64,000 nt of DNA from REEB426 sp964551975 (GCA_964551975.1 CAZKFI010000001.1:127899-191898); one strand, 5' to 3'. Shown: positions 16,311 to 25,953, numbered from the stretch's first letter. Numbers and translations: made by a program. Notes: a model not told the origin generated them from the sequence alone.

Positions 16311-17972
16311 GTGCGCGCGGCCGACCAGTTGCTGCGCTGGCCGCGCAGACTCCGCAGTACTTGGCGCGGATCGTTGATCCTGCGCGTGACCTCCACGACG
16401 CTGGTGCTCTCATTCGTCGCGATCGGATTACTCGGCTTCCTGCTGCTTTCCCGCATCACCACGGGATTGCTGGATGCCAAGGAACGCAGTGCGGTGACCG
16501 AGGCCACCGTGGGTTTGAGTGAGGCGCAACGATTGATGGACGCCGCCGACACGGGAGCAACAACGCCGGTAGCGGGTCGATTGGTTGACACGGTGGTTAC
16601 GGCCCTCGCAGCCCGTGCTGGTTCCCCTGGGCTCTTCGATGTATTGCTGCTGAGTTCTGGCCCGGAGGAGAACGCTCCCGAGCGTGGCACCAATCTGGTT
16701 GCAGAGTCGAGCGTGCCTCCTGCCCTGCGCGAGGTCATCAGCCAGTCGCTGAGTCAGGCCTGGACGTTCAGTGAAATTCAGTACCTGGATGGCCGATCCG
16801 TGCCCGGGTTGGTAGTCGGTGCTCCACTGGTCATTCCGACAGTGGGGCTGTACGAGTTGTACTTCCTCTTTCCCCTAGATGTCGAACAGCAGACTCTTGA
16901 ACTGGTGCGGGGCGCGGTCGTCGTTACCGGCATCGTGCTCGTTGGACTCGTCGTAGTCGTGGCTCTGCTGGTGACGCGACAGGTGGTGGCGCCCGTCCGC
17001 ACAGCGGCCCGCACCGCCTCGCGATTCTCCGAAGGGCACCTAGGGGAGCGCCTTGAGGTGAAGGGTGAGGATGATCTCGCTCGACTGGCAGCTTCGTTCA
17101 ACGACATGGCTACCAGCATCGCTGAACAGATCACTCAACTAGAGCAGTTATCCACCCTGCAACAGCGGTTCGTCTCAGATGTTTCACACGAGCTGCGCAC
17201 GCCCCTGACAACCATTCGAATGGCGGCCGACGTCATGTTCGAGCACCGCGACGCTTTCGACGCGCCAACCGCTCGCGCTGCGGAACTACTCCAGGCCCAG
17301 CTTGATCGTTTTGAATCCCTGCTCGTTGATCTGTTAGAGATCTCTCGCTTTGATGCCGGCGTTGCAGTCCTAGAGGCAGAGACCGTCGAGATCATCGACC
17401 TCGTTACTCGTGTCGCTGAGACCATGCACCCACTTGCGGTGCGCGCTGGTATCTCAATGCATATTCGTTGCACTGCGGAAGACACGGCAGCGCGCGTGGA
17501 TCCCCGGCGAGTAGATCGGGTACTGCGAAATCTGATGAGTAATGCCGTCGAGCATGCCGACGGCAAGGACGTGCAGGTGACGGTAGGGGCCGATGATCTC
17601 GCAGTAGCCGTGACGGTTCGCGATTTTGGAATTGGATTACATGCTGACCAACTCGATCAAGTATTCGAGCGATTCTGGCGAGCCGATCCAGCCCGGGCTC
17701 GGTCCACTGGAGGCACCGGACTTGGGTTGGCGATCGCGGTCGAGGACACCCGATTGCATGGCGGAGTACTCGAAGTGTGGGGGGCCCCGGGTGATGGTGC
17801 CTGCTTCCGCCTGACCCTTCCACGCCTGCCGAATGCCGATATGGGTGCCTCACCACTGCCGCTCGTGGATGAGATGACTGCTGAGGATGAGCAGTACACG
17901 ATGCACCAGCAGCGCACAGTTGGTCCAGAGGTCGAGGCCCTCGCGAGTACGCCTACGTCGGGTCAGCGATGA
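16311..17972 (+). CDS. mtrB: MtrB sensor histidine kinase
   Basis: About 553 residues. A membrane helix near residues 26-48 is followed by an extracytoplasmic sensor region, a second helix near 200-222, a HAMP linker, a HisKA domain with the phosphoacceptor His (about residue 293) in SDVSHELRTPLTTIR, and an HATPase domain with RNLMSNAVEHA, RDFGIGL and GGTGLGLAIA. It phosphorylates MtrA. GTG 16311 begins 1 nt after the mtrA stop; a GTG at 16275 would add 12 residues by overlapping mtrA. The end overlaps lpqB by ATGA, so all three genes form one operon. Confidence 0.94.
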   Translation: MRAADQLLRWPRRLRSTWRGSLILRVTSTTLVLSFVAIGLLGFLLLSRITTGLLDAKERSAVTEATVGLSEAQRLMDAADTGATTPVAGRLVDTVVTALAARAGSPGLFDVLLLSSGPEENAPERGTNLVAESSVPPALREVISQSLSQAWTFSEIQYLDGRSVPGLVVGAPLVIPTVGLYELYFLFPLDVEQQTLELVRGAVVVTGIVLVGLVVVVALLVTRQVVAPVRTAARTASRFSEGHLGERLEVKGEDDLARLAASFNDMATSIAEQITQLEQLSTLQQRFVSDVSHELRTPLTTIRMAADVMFEHRDAFDAPTARAAELLQAQLDRFESLLVDLLEISRFDAGVAVLEAETVEIIDLVTRVAETMHPLAVRAGISMHIRCTAEDTAARVDPRRVDRVLRNLMSNAVEHADGKDVQVTVGADDLAVAVTVRDFGIGLHADQLDQVFERFWRADPARARSTGGTGLGLAIAVEDTRLHGGVLEVWGAPGDGACFRLTLPRLPNADMGASPLPLVDEMTAEDEQYTMHQQRTVGPEVEALASTPTSGQR

Positions 17973-19711
17973 AGAGCTCCCGTACCGTGGGGTCCAAGTT
18001 GCCGCTGATGATCGGTGCGCTCATTGCTTCAGGCAGTGTCGTGGGTTGCGGCATCGTTCCCGGTTCATTCCTGGCGCAGGTACCGGTGTCTGGGCCGATC
18101 GAGCAGGGCGCATCCCTTGATCTCACGCCGGCGAACCAATTCATTCGGGTACTGGCTCGGGCACCGGTCCCCGGCATGACGCCAGTGCAGATCGTGCAGG
18201 GATTCTTGGATGCGTCAGCCTCGTTCGACGGTGATCACGCAGTTGCGCGTGAGTACTTGACCGCTGCTGCCAGCACCACTTGGGACCCTGGTTCCGGGGT
18301 GCAGATCTACGACGGGATTCCAGAGCTCACCACTTCGCAAACCTCCGTTGGCCTTCGTGCTCCGCAGGTTGGCAGGATCGCCAGTGACGGGACCTACTCG
18401 GTAGCCAATCCGGGCACGCTGTTGGATCTGAACTTCACCTTGGAGGAGCAGGATGGGCAGTGGCGTATCGCTCGCCTGCCGGCGGGATTGGTGTTGTCTT
18501 CGTCCGACGTAGATCGCTCCTTTCGTGCTCTGAACGTGTACTTCTTCAACCCGTCATTAAGCACGCTGGTTCCTGATGGTCGTCTCATTCCAGTCATCGG
18601 AGCTGGTCAGCCCACCACGTTGATTCGCTACCTGCTGCAGGGGCCCTCCACCTGGTTGAAGCCAGCAGTACGCACAGGGTTTCCCGCGGGTGTAGAGCTC
18701 AATCTGGAGTCCGTGCCCGTTGAGTCCGGAGTCGCGCGCGTAGACCTCACGGCAGGTGCAGCCCTGACTGATGATGAAACTCGCACCGCAATCTCGCAGC
18801 AGGTGGTGTGGACGCTGCGCCAGGTCCCTGGTGTGACTTCGGTGGCAATCACCGTCAATGGTCAGCCGATGATCGTTCCGGGTGTGGTGAACCCGCAGCC
18901 CAGGGACGCATGGCCCTCAGTGGATCCGGCGGGCTTGCCAGAACCGAGCTTTGGGTATCTATCGCGAAGTCGAACCATCGTGCGGCTCACTGACCAGGGT
19001 CAGCGCGCGATTCCCGGAGCCGCTGGCACCGGTGGGACCACGCTGGTGGAATTGGCGATCGCCCGTGACTCAAAGCGGGTCGCTGGTTTGGACGGTCAGG
19101 GCACCCTGTGGTCCGGCCGGCTCGAACCGGGTGCACCGCTGCGCAAGGTGTTGGCCGACCGTCCACTCTCAAGTCTGGCGTTTGGACCCAACGGCGCCAT
19201 CTGGACTATGGACTCACGCGATGGACTCATTGAGGTAGATGACGATGGCAAGGTGCGAGGGATTTCGGTGCTTGGACTTCCTCCGGATGCGCTGTTGCGC
19301 GCCGCAATTCCGAGTCGGGACGGAACTCGATGTGTTCTGGTGATCCAGCAGGGCGCCCAAAGCTCCGTGCTCCTGGCGCGCATCGTGCCTGGTGTCCGCG
19401 GTGCTCCACCGTCGGTGACCGGGCCGCGTCGGGTAGAGGCAACCTTGACCCAGGTTGTCGACGCCTCATGGTCGGGTGCTGGTGAGCTGGCCGTGTTGGG
19501 GAGCCCGGACATCGCGCCACTGTCAGTGTGGAGCGTTGACCTCACTCGGAACAGTGCCGCTGATCGTGGCGGACCTACTGCCGCGGTCACCGTGGCAGCT
19601 GCGCCGGGGCATCCGATATTGGTGGGCGCGGCGGACGGCGTGGTCTACGGCTATCGGGCTGCAGGTTGGGACTCAATCGGCGAGGGAACTGCGCCCGCGT
19701 ATCCCGGGTAG
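17969..19711 (+). CDS. lpqB: LpqB lipoprotein, MtrB modulator
   Basis: A 580-residue exported lipoprotein. The signal peptide ends in a lipobox, SVVGC, with the lipidated cysteine at residue 27. An N-terminal alpha/beta region precedes a GerMN domain (about residues 205-300, LLQGPSTWLKPAVRTGFP onward) and a C-terminal beta-propeller-like region. LpqB contacts the MtrB sensor domain outside the membrane and tunes MtrA signalling. It is coupled to mtrB by a 4-nt overlap. Its last 39 nt overlap comF, which converges on it. Confidence 0.93.
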   Translation: MKSSRTVGSKLPLMIGALIASGSVVGCGIVPGSFLAQVPVSGPIEQGASLDLTPANQFIRVLARAPVPGMTPVQIVQGFLDASASFDGDHAVAREYLTAAASTTWDPGSGVQIYDGIPELTTSQTSVGLRAPQVGRIASDGTYSVANPGTLLDLNFTLEEQDGQWRIARLPAGLVLSSSDVDRSFRALNVYFFNPSLSTLVPDGRLIPVIGAGQPTTLIRYLLQGPSTWLKPAVRTGFPAGVELNLESVPVESGVARVDLTAGAALTDDETRTAISQQVVWTLRQVPGVTSVAITVNGQPMIVPGVVNPQPRDAWPSVDPAGLPEPSFGYLSRSRTIVRLTDQGQRAIPGAAGTGGTTLVELAIARDSKRVAGLDGQGTLWSGRLEPGAPLRKVLADRPLSSLAFGPNGAIWTMDSRDGLIEVDDDGKVRGISVLGLPPDALLRAAIPSRDGTRCVLVIQQGAQSSVLLARIVPGVRGAPPSVTGPRRVEATLTQVVDASWSGAGELAVLGSPDIAPLSVWSVDLTRNSAADRGGPTAAVTVAAAPGHPILVGAADGVVYGYRAAGWDSIGEGTAPAYPG

Positions 19712-20404
19712 CGGAGCGCCGGCCGCGGCAATGACCGCACATGCGCTTACGGCCAGACCCGCGGTTGCGAGGCAGTTCTGCATCGCGCGCAGGGTGGCTC
19801 CAGTGGTGACCACATCGTCAACAATGACCAGCACACGGGTCTGCGCTGCGTACCGAAGTTCTTCGATTCGAGTCACGTGAAATTCACCTGCTGATAGTGT
19901 CAAGCGCTCCTCGCGACTGCGTCCCACTTGGCGAACCCCCGTTGGTCGACGCCGCAGAGCCTCGATGACGCATGCAGGTTGACCGAGATGTTCCAGGGTC
20001 TGGCAGGCCGACCGGGCGAGTGCGGCGACCACGTCCATGCCTCGTACCACTCGTGACGCCGAATGCGGTGGTACCGGCACCACCGCAAGTGGTCGATCCG
20101 TGATCGCGGCGAGCGAACGTGCCAAGCCAAGGCCCAGCGGTTCGAGGAGATCGCGTGTACCGGCTTCCTTGAAGCGCAGGATTACGCGACGACCAATACC
20201 GGTGTAAGGCCAGGCGGCGACCGTGAGAGCGCAGGCTTGCGTTGCGCCGGTAGAGACGGCAGCGGGATCACCTGCAACCAGTACGGACCAGCAGGGTGCA
20301 CACAGGGTCATGCCGGGCAGATCGCAGCCGGCGCAGGCGCGTGACAACACCAGATCCGCGATCGCGGCTGGGAGGTCAGCAACGCTAGTAGGCAATCGGA
20401 CCAT
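19673..20404 (-). CDS. comF: ComF-family phosphoribosyltransferase-like protein
   Basis: A 243-residue protein. The N-terminal zinc-ribbon region is RACAGCDLPGMTLCAPCW (four Cys near residues 24-40). The C-terminal type I phosphoribosyltransferase domain holds the PRPP loop LVIVDDVVTTGATL near residue 195. ComF supports DNA uptake in naturally competent bacteria, and in actinobacteria it is found beside lpqB, as here. Whether this organism takes up DNA cannot be told. The 3' end overlaps the end of lpqB by 39 nt in opposite orientation. Confidence 0.88.
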   Translation of the reverse strand: MVRLPTSVADLPAAIADLVLSRACAGCDLPGMTLCAPCWSVLVAGDPAAVSTGATQACALTVAAWPYTGIGRRVILRFKEAGTRDLLEPLGLGLARSLAAITDRPLAVVPVPPHSASRVVRGMDVVAALARSACQTLEHLGQPACVIEALRRRPTGVRQVGRSREERLTLSAGEFHVTRIEELRYAAQTRVLVIVDDVVTTGATLRAMQNCLATAGLAVSACAVIAAAGAPLPGIRGRSSLAD

Positions 20405-20512
20405 CGCAGCAGCGTGGCCTAGATTTGCACAAGGAGCTCAGGCCCGGGGCGAATTGTGCAGGAGATCAGAGCTGGTACTACTTGTGAACAACGGTCAACA
20501 TGTGAACCACGC

Positions 20513-21313
20513 TTAACTGGTAGGAAGTTGCGTTAATCCCTGCTGCACGCCGACGACGACAGCCTCCATGCGGGAGCGTGCCGGGAGTTTCTCCAGGATC
20601 GCGCGGACATGGTTCTTCACCGTGTTCTCTGTGATACCCAGGGTGGTGGCGATCTCCCGATTCGTCTGACCCTCCGCGAGGTGGTTGAGCACTTCACGCT
20701 CACGTGGGGTGAGGTCCTGCTGCTGCCAGGTCGGTCGACGTGGTGCGTCGGCAACTTCTACCGGGAGCAGATCGGCGTACCAGGCGTCCACTCGAACTCC
20801 ACGGTGCAGCAGGGCACGGCGTAGCGCGGACTCGTGGACTCGAAAGCCTGCATTCCGTGCCACCGATCGAGAAGCATCGTTGCCTACCTGGGCACACCAG
20901 CGGATGACCTCCAGGTTCAGGGCGGCGAATCCCCAGCGACAGGTCAGGCGGAGTGAGCGGGAGGCAAGTCCACGATTACGTGCTGCTTCGGCGACCAGGA
21001 ATCCCACGTCGGCGCCGGCTGCGCCATCGGGGCGAAGGTCGATGGTCCCGCACCACGGACCTCCACCGACGGTGATAGCCCAGGTTGGTGTATCCCACCA
21101 GCGGGGTCCGGGGCCTCGTTCGGCGATGAACTCCTCGGCATGCATAGGGAGATAGGGGTACGGAACCGTCGTCCAACGAATGATGTCGTCGTCTTGACAG
21201 CCTGCCGTGATGGCTTCGCGGTCATCGGGGTCTAGGGGGCGGAGGACCACGGTGCCATCGGTCAGGGTGGGTACCAGCGAAGGTGAACTGGACTGCGGTG
21301 AGCGGCCCGCCAC
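20513..21313 (-). CDS. GNAT acetyltransferase fused to LuxR-type HTH
   Basis: A 266-residue fusion. Residues about 15-165 form a GNAT domain (VVLRPLDPDDREAI at the start, VGFLVAEAARNRGLASRSLRL as the acetyl-CoA loop, NDASRSVARNAGF near the end). Residues about 200-262 form a LuxR/GerE helix-turn-helix (LTPREREVLNHLAEGQTNREIATTLGITENTVKNHV). An acetyl-CoA- or metabolite-sensing DNA-binding protein, or an acetyltransferase directed to promoters, are both possible. In many actinobacteria the ribosome hibernation gene hpf lies between comF and secA; here this gene takes that place. GTG 21313 has TAGGAT 6 nt upstream and is probably leaderless. Confidence 0.85.
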   Translation of the reverse strand: MAGRSPQSSSPSLVPTLTDGTVVLRPLDPDDREAITAGCQDDDIIRWTTVPYPYLPMHAEEFIAERGPGPRWWDTPTWAITVGGGPWCGTIDLRPDGAAGADVGFLVAEAARNRGLASRSLRLTCRWGFAALNLEVIRWCAQVGNDASRSVARNAGFRVHESALRRALLHRGVRVDAWYADLLPVEVADAPRRPTWQQQDLTPREREVLNHLAEGQTNREIATTLGITENTVKNHVRAILEKLPARSRMEAVVVGVQQGLTQLPTS

Positions 21314-21319
21314 ACCTGA

Positions 21320-21325
21320 ATCCTA
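21320..21325 (-). promoter_or_regulatory. -10 element (TAGGAT on minus strand) of GNAT-LuxR gene
   Basis: Read on the minus strand, TAGGAT ends 6 nt before the GTG start at 21313, the leaderless arrangement repeated through the window. Confidence 0.5.
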
Positions 21326-21397
21326 CTGGCGGCCCCGCGGCGTCTACGATGCAGAAGGTTGGGTTTGTTTGGTATTCGTGGCGACGAAGGGTTTTCG

Positions 21398-24158
21398 GTG
21401 GGCGTTCTCGACAAGATCCTGCGTGCTGGTGAGGGGCGCATCGTCCGCCGCCTGGAGGGAATTGCCAGGGCGGTCAATGAGATTGAAGACGAGTATGTCG
21501 CGCTCACTGACGCAGAGTTGCGTGCGTTGACCGATGAATATCGCCAGCGGTACCAGGGCGGGGAAAGTTTGGATGATCTGCTCCCCGAGGCGTTTGCCAC
21601 GGTGCGTGAGGCAGCCCGGCGCACCCTTGGTCAGCGCCACTACGACGTGCAGCTGATGGGTGGCGCAGCTTTGCACATGGGCAACATCGCAGAGATGCGC
21701 ACTGGTGAGGGCAAGACACTGGTCTCGACCCTGCCTGCATACCTCAACGCCATCTCTGGCAAGGGCGTGCACGTGGTCACCGTCAATGATTACCTGGCTG
21801 AGCGTGACGCCGAATGGATGGGTCGAGTTCACCGCTTCCTCGGCTTGGAAGTCGGCGTGATCCTCGCAAATATGACTCCGGAACAGCGTCGAGCCGCGTA
21901 TGCGGCCGACATCACCTATGGCACGAACAATGAATTCGGTTTCGATTATCTGCGTGACAACATGGCCTGGTCGCGGGCCGAGATGGTTCAGCGCGGCCAC
22001 AACTTCGCCGTCGTCGATGAAGTCGACTCCATCCTCATTGATGAGGCGCGTACTCCGCTCATCATCAGCGGCCCGGCTGATCAGGCAACACACTGGTACG
22101 CAGAGTTCGCACGCTTGGCCCGCGGCCTGACTCGTGACGTTGACTACGAAGTCGACGAGAAGAAGAAGACCATCGGTGTCCTTGAGTCAGCGATCGAAAA
22201 AGTTGAGGATCAACTCGGCATCGACAATCTCTACGACACGGTCAACACGCCGCTGGTTGGCTTTCTGAACAATGCCATCCGGGCTAAAGAACTCTTCAGG
22301 CGAGACCGCGACTACGTGATCATGGATGGCGAAATCCTGATCGTTGATGAGCACACTGGCCGTATCCTCCATGGCCGCCGCTACAACGAAGGCCTACATC
22401 AGTCGATCGAAGCCAAGGAGGGGGTGGAGATCAAGGCTGAGAACCAAACCTTGGCAACCATCACCCTGCAGAATTTCTTCCGCCTCTACGGCCGACTGTC
22501 CGGCATGACCGGTACGGCCATGACTGAAGCCAACGAGTTCTCACAGATCTACAACCTTGGTGTTGTGCCCATTCCGACCAACCGACCTATGGTCAGGATC
22601 GATGAACCGGACCTCATCTTCCGAACTGGGCAGGCAAAGCTTGATGCTGTCGTTGCGGACATCGCCGAGCGGCATGCCAAGGGGCAGCCGGTTCTCGTGG
22701 GCACCACGAGTGTGGAGAAGTCCGAACTTCTCTCAGGGATGCTGAAGCGCAATGGCGTGCCGCACGAGGTTCTCAACGCTAAGCACCACGAGCGCGAGGC
22801 CTCGATCGTCGCCCAGGCAGGCCATCGGGGCGCGGTCACCGTGGCGACGAACATGGCTGGGCGTGGTACAGACATCATGCTCGGTGGCAATCCGGAGTTC
22901 ATGGCAACCGAGGAGCTCCACCGACGTGGTCTGTCACCGATCGAGGATCCGCAGGCCTATGAAGCAGCCTGGCCCGAGGCGGTGGCCAAGGCACAGGCCA
23001 CGGTCGCAGCCGAGCATGACGAGGTCGTCGCACTGGGGGGCCTGTATGTCCTCGGTACCGAGCGGCATGAGTCTCGGCGCATTGACAATCAGTTGCGTGG
23101 TCGTTCTGGCCGGCAGGGTGACCCCGGTGAGTCCCAGTTCTATCTCTCTCTAGAAGACGACCTCATGCGCCTGTTCAAGGCCGACATGGTCGATGCGTTT
23201 CTTCGTCGCTTCAATGTCCCCGATGACGTGCCAATCGACGCGAAGATGGTGACCAATGCGATCAGAAGTGCGCAGTCGCAGGTGGAAGCGCAGAACTTCG
23301 AGATCCGCAAAGATGTCCTGAAGTACGACGATGTCCTCAATCGGCAGCGTCTCGTCATCTATGACGAGCGTCGGCGAATCCTCGAAGGTGAGGACATCCA
23401 GGAGCAGGTACGTGGGTTCATCGATGACACCGTCGAGGCCTACGTCGTGGCGGCCACGTCGAATGGGTACCCGGAAGATTGGGACCTTGATCAGTTGTGG
23501 ACGGCTCTTCGGCAGCTGTATCCGGTTTCGGCAACAGTGGAGGAGCTGGAGGAACTCTCCGGTGGGGGTCGTGATGGGCTCAGCACTGATTTCCTCGCAT
23601 CCGAACTGAAGCGGGATGCCCAGGACGCCTATGACCAGCGTGAGGCCACCTTGGGGTCGGAGGTCATGCGCGAATTGGAGCGTCGGGTGATCCTCTCGGT
23701 GCTGGACCGCAAGTGGCGCGAGCACCTCTACGAGATGGATTACCTACGCGATGGCATCGGGCTACGCGCAATGGCTCAGCGTGACCCGCTCGTCGAGTAC
23801 CAGCGCGAGGGCGTCGATCTGTTCACCGCCATGANNNNNNNNNNTCAAGGAGGAAACGGTCGGGTACCTCTTCCACGTTGAAGTGCAGGTGGCTGAAGAG
23901 GCCCCGGCCGCAACCGATTCGGATGAGGAACCGGAAGAGGATCTGCCGGCAATGGTCTCCGCTCATCGCCAACAGATCACAGCTCCCGGCTTAACTCCAC
24001 AGCGACCAACCCAGATGGCCTACTCAGCCCCTGGTGAGAGCGGCGCTGTCGTCCGCGGCGAGATGGTCGCCGACGAGGCAGTTGAGGTCGATCTCGACCC
24101 CAACGCCAGTCGAGCGGAACGACGCCGCGCGCAACGTGCCCAACGGAAGCGCAACTAA
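21398..24158 (+). CDS. secA: preprotein translocase ATPase SecA (assembly gap inside)
   Basis: About 920 residues. SecA is the ATPase motor of the Sec translocon. The start VGVLDKILRAGEG matches the family; GTG 21398 has AAGGG 8 nt upstream. Walker A is MRTGEGKTL, the DEAD-type Walker B is VVDEVDSILIDEARTPL, and TNMAGRGTDIMLGGNPEF and RQGDPGESQFYLSLEDDLMRLF follow. Ten Ns at 23835-23844 break the frame: the upstream part ends DLFTAM and the downstream part resumes KEETVGYLFHVEV in another frame. Homologues have four codons (M-x-G-I type) between these points, so about 9 nt are missing and the break is an assembly artefact. The tail is acidic then basic (SRAERRRAQRAQRKRN), without the Cys-rich zinc motif of proteobacterial SecA. 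Confidence 0.93.
23835..23844. other. 10-N scaffold gap inside secA
   Basis: A run of exactly ten undetermined bases. Flanking protein sequence on both sides is SecA, and a true gap of 9 nt would restore the frame and the family's spacing. Confidence 0.97.
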
Positions 24159-24182
24159 GCGCACACTCCTCGCCGATCGCAT

Positions 24183-24788
24183 TCAACCCAGACTGATCGC
24201 GGTCACCTGCCAGCGCTCACCCTGCGCTTCCAGGCGCATCGCCACGGCACGGGAGCGGTTGGTGCCCACCAGCACCGCGGAGGTCTCTACGGCCCCGGGC
24301 GCCACTGGAAGGATTCGGATCGCCCGCACCTGCGCCAGCGAACGAGTGTTCGCGGCGCGGGCTGCAGCGGCGCGGGCACTGGGATGGCGTTGGAATGCGC
24401 GTCCACGTGCCTCGAGGAGGGCGAGGGCATCCCGTCGCACCCAGGTTGCCAGTTGCGTTGCAGGTCTGACTCCCGTACCGACCTCGGCGACTGCCCGCGC
24501 CAGCCGGGCAATCAAGGCTGGTGCTGGTGGCGACGGCTCGTCATCCTGCTGCGGTTCCGTCAGGGCTGTTGAGCCGACCACCCGCAGGTGGCGCGGCAGA
24601 GTAGGCACTGCCGGAATCCCGGGTGCGACCTCCCAGCGCAACGGGAGGGTTTGCTGGCGTGCGCCCTGCACTGCGTGCAGCTGCTCGGTGGGCAGGAGGC
24701 GCAGGTGAGCCGAGTGGCTCGTGCCCGTCAGGCCTGATCTGCCGTCGCCATCATCGGCAAGTGGGGAAACAACGGTAATTGCGGACAT
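24183..24788 (-). CDS. Rv3235-family protein
   Basis: A 201-residue protein that converges on secA with a 24-nt gap. After a variable N-terminus, the conserved C-terminal region starts with TLPRHLRVV, continues with an alanine/arginine-rich helix (ALIARLARAVAEVGTGVRPATQLATWV) and ends VRAIRILPVAPGAVETSAVLV...RSRAVAMRLEAQGERWQVTAISLG, the pattern of Rv3235-type proteins found beside secA in actinobacteria. Function is unknown; one report-level guess from other genomes is a link to secretion, which I cannot support. ATG 24788 is chosen because GAAGGAG lies 7 nt upstream on the minus strand. Confidence 0.72.
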   Translation of the reverse strand: MSAITVVSPLADDGDGRSGLTGTSHSAHLRLLPTEQLHAVQGARQQTLPLRWEVAPGIPAVPTLPRHLRVVGSTALTEPQQDDEPSPPAPALIARLARAVAEVGTGVRPATQLATWVRRDALALLEARGRAFQRHPSARAAAARAANTRSLAQVRAIRILPVAPGAVETSAVLVGTNRSRAVAMRLEAQGERWQVTAISLG

Positions 24789-24829
24789 GATGCTCCTTCG
24801 CGGGTTCTCGCGGTGGCTTGGGCTCCGCC

Positions 24830-24846
24830 CGAGGAGCAACTCCTCG
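24830..24846. repeat. 7-bp hairpin in the Rv3235-family 5' region
   Basis: CGAGGAG, a 3-nt loop and CTCCTCG form a perfect short stem about 40 nt upstream of the minus-strand gene start. Adjacent 20-bp tandem repeats begin at 24844. Confidence 0.6.
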
Positions 24847-24883
24847 AATGATGCCGTTTGCCTTCGAATGATGCAGTTTGCCT
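24844..24883. repeat. 20-bp tandem repeat, two copies
   Basis: 24844-24863 and 24864-24883 are identical except for one base (C or A at the 12th position). They lie between divergent genes and resemble a duplicated operator; no protein is known to bind them. Confidence 0.8.
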
Positions 24884-24902
24884 CTGTTTATGGTCAAGTA
24901 CC

Positions 24903-24974
24903 TGTGGACAAACTCAGTCCTTGACCATGGTTCGTGCGCACCTGCTTCTCCTCCAACCCAGGATCTGTGGATAA
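24903..24974. promoter_or_regulatory. two consensus DnaA boxes between divergent genes
   Basis: TGTGGACAA (24903-24911) and TGTGGATAA (24966-24974) are exact minus-strand copies of the DnaA boxes TTGTCCACA and TTATCCACA. They lie 63 bp apart in the non-coding stretch upstream of the gene at 25058. No dnaA, dnaN or AT-rich unwinding region is near, so this is not an obvious oriC. Confidence 0.55.
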
Positions 24975-25057
24975 CTGCCCACGCGATCGCGAGTCCCACT
25001 GTGGTTATGCCACCCTGGCGGGGGTTTTATTCACCGGGAACGGGGGGAATCGACGAG

Positions 25058-25672
25058 ATGAGTGCGAATCCGCTCTGGGCGAAACCCCGATGGTTGTTGG
25101 CTGATCAGGCTGATCGACTCCTGGCGGAGGCTGCCGCTCAGGTGCACTCGGACGAGGTCGATGAACTCTTGGACGAGGCGGGGGCGATTCTCTCTGCTGA
25201 GCAAGCCCGACTGCACTGGCTGCACCGCCTCGCTGGCCTGGATCTGGTCAGTCTGCGCACGTGGGGCCAGCAGCCCATAGCTGGGTGCCCGGAGCTGGTC
25301 GGATCTGATGCATTGATGATGCGGCTCTACCGGGACACCACGAGTCGGGGGCCGCGCTGGGCGATCATCCCCGTGGACGCAGTGATGGCTGTCGAGCAGT
25401 TGCCCAGTCGACTTGCCGATGAAGGCTCGACTCTCCGGACCTCCACGGGGCAACGGCCGGGTAGCGCCCGAGCGTTGCCCTGGTCACTTGCTCAGATGCT
25501 GCGCAGCTATGTGGGATGGCGCATCCTTTTCTGCAGTCGGGACGGTACTCAGCAGGACGGACAACTGGAACTCGTCGGCGCCGACCATCTCGACATGCGC
25601 AGCCAAGGTGATGGATCAACCTGGACCCTGCCGTTTGCCGCGCTCAGCTTCGTCCTCGTCATCCAGGGGTGA
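25058..25672 (+). CDS. protein of unknown function
   Basis: A 204-residue soluble protein with no family I recognise. The first third is helical (PRWLLADQADRLLAEAAAQVHSDEVDELL), then a mixed region with a single GCPELVG, and a C-terminal half with LRSYVGWRILFCSRDGTQQDGQLELVGADHLDM, which looks like a small beta domain. No signal peptide or membrane helix. ATG 25058 has GGGGGG 10 nt upstream; longer starts at 24878 would run through the DnaA boxes and non-coding repeats. It lies between the Rv3235-family gene (divergent) and the HTH gene (convergent). Confidence 0.65.
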   Translation: MSANPLWAKPRWLLADQADRLLAEAAAQVHSDEVDELLDEAGAILSAEQARLHWLHRLAGLDLVSLRTWGQQPIAGCPELVGSDALMMRLYRDTTSRGPRWAIIPVDAVMAVEQLPSRLADEGSTLRTSTGQRPGSARALPWSLAQMLRSYVGWRILFCSRDGTQQDGQLELVGADHLDMRSQGDGSTWTLPFAALSFVLVIQG

Positions 25673-25701
25673 TCGCGTACCGAGGGTTGGTCCTAGCCCG
25701 C

Positions 25702-25953
25702 TCACTCATCGATCAGTGACTCTGCGTCAACCTCCGACTCCGCGCCGAATGGATGAGCAGAGACGAAGTCGCGGGTTTGCGCATACATGCGTTCGATGTA
25801 GGCCTCCAGGGCGCTGGACTCCACGCGCCACTGACCGCGACCGCCCACCTTGATTGCGGGTAGGTCACCCGTACGCACGAGGGCGTAGGCCTGAGCGGCC
25901 GAGATGTTCAAGGTCTCGGCAACATCGGCCAGGGTCAAGAAGCGCGAGGTCAC
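25702..25953 (-). CDS. excisionase-type helix-turn-helix protein
   Basis: An 83-residue protein with a MerR-like/excisionase DNA-binding fold: FLTLADVAETLNISAAQAYALVRTGDLPAIKVGGRGQWRVESSALEAYIERM is the whole domain, with the R-x-G-x-L-P-x-I-x-V-G wing. An acidic tail of about 25 residues follows. Similar small HTH proteins lie near secA in many actinobacteria and are not phage genes. On the minus strand CACGAT ends 6 nt before GTG 25953, so the start may be leaderless. It is divergent from the SAF/CpaE-like genes and may regulate them (inference). Confidence 0.82.
   Translation of the reverse strand: MTSRFLTLADVAETLNISAAQAYALVRTGDLPAIKVGGRGQWRVESSALEAYIERMYAQTRDFVSAHPFGAESEVDAESLIDE

Noticed and set aside
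15761..16738. Antisense frame of 325 residues opposite mtrA/mtrB
   Set aside because: Shadow frame of conserved genes with no promoter or ribosome-binding site.
24900..24980. Chromosome origin
   Set aside because: Only two DnaA boxes and no dnaA, dnaN or AT-rich region are present.
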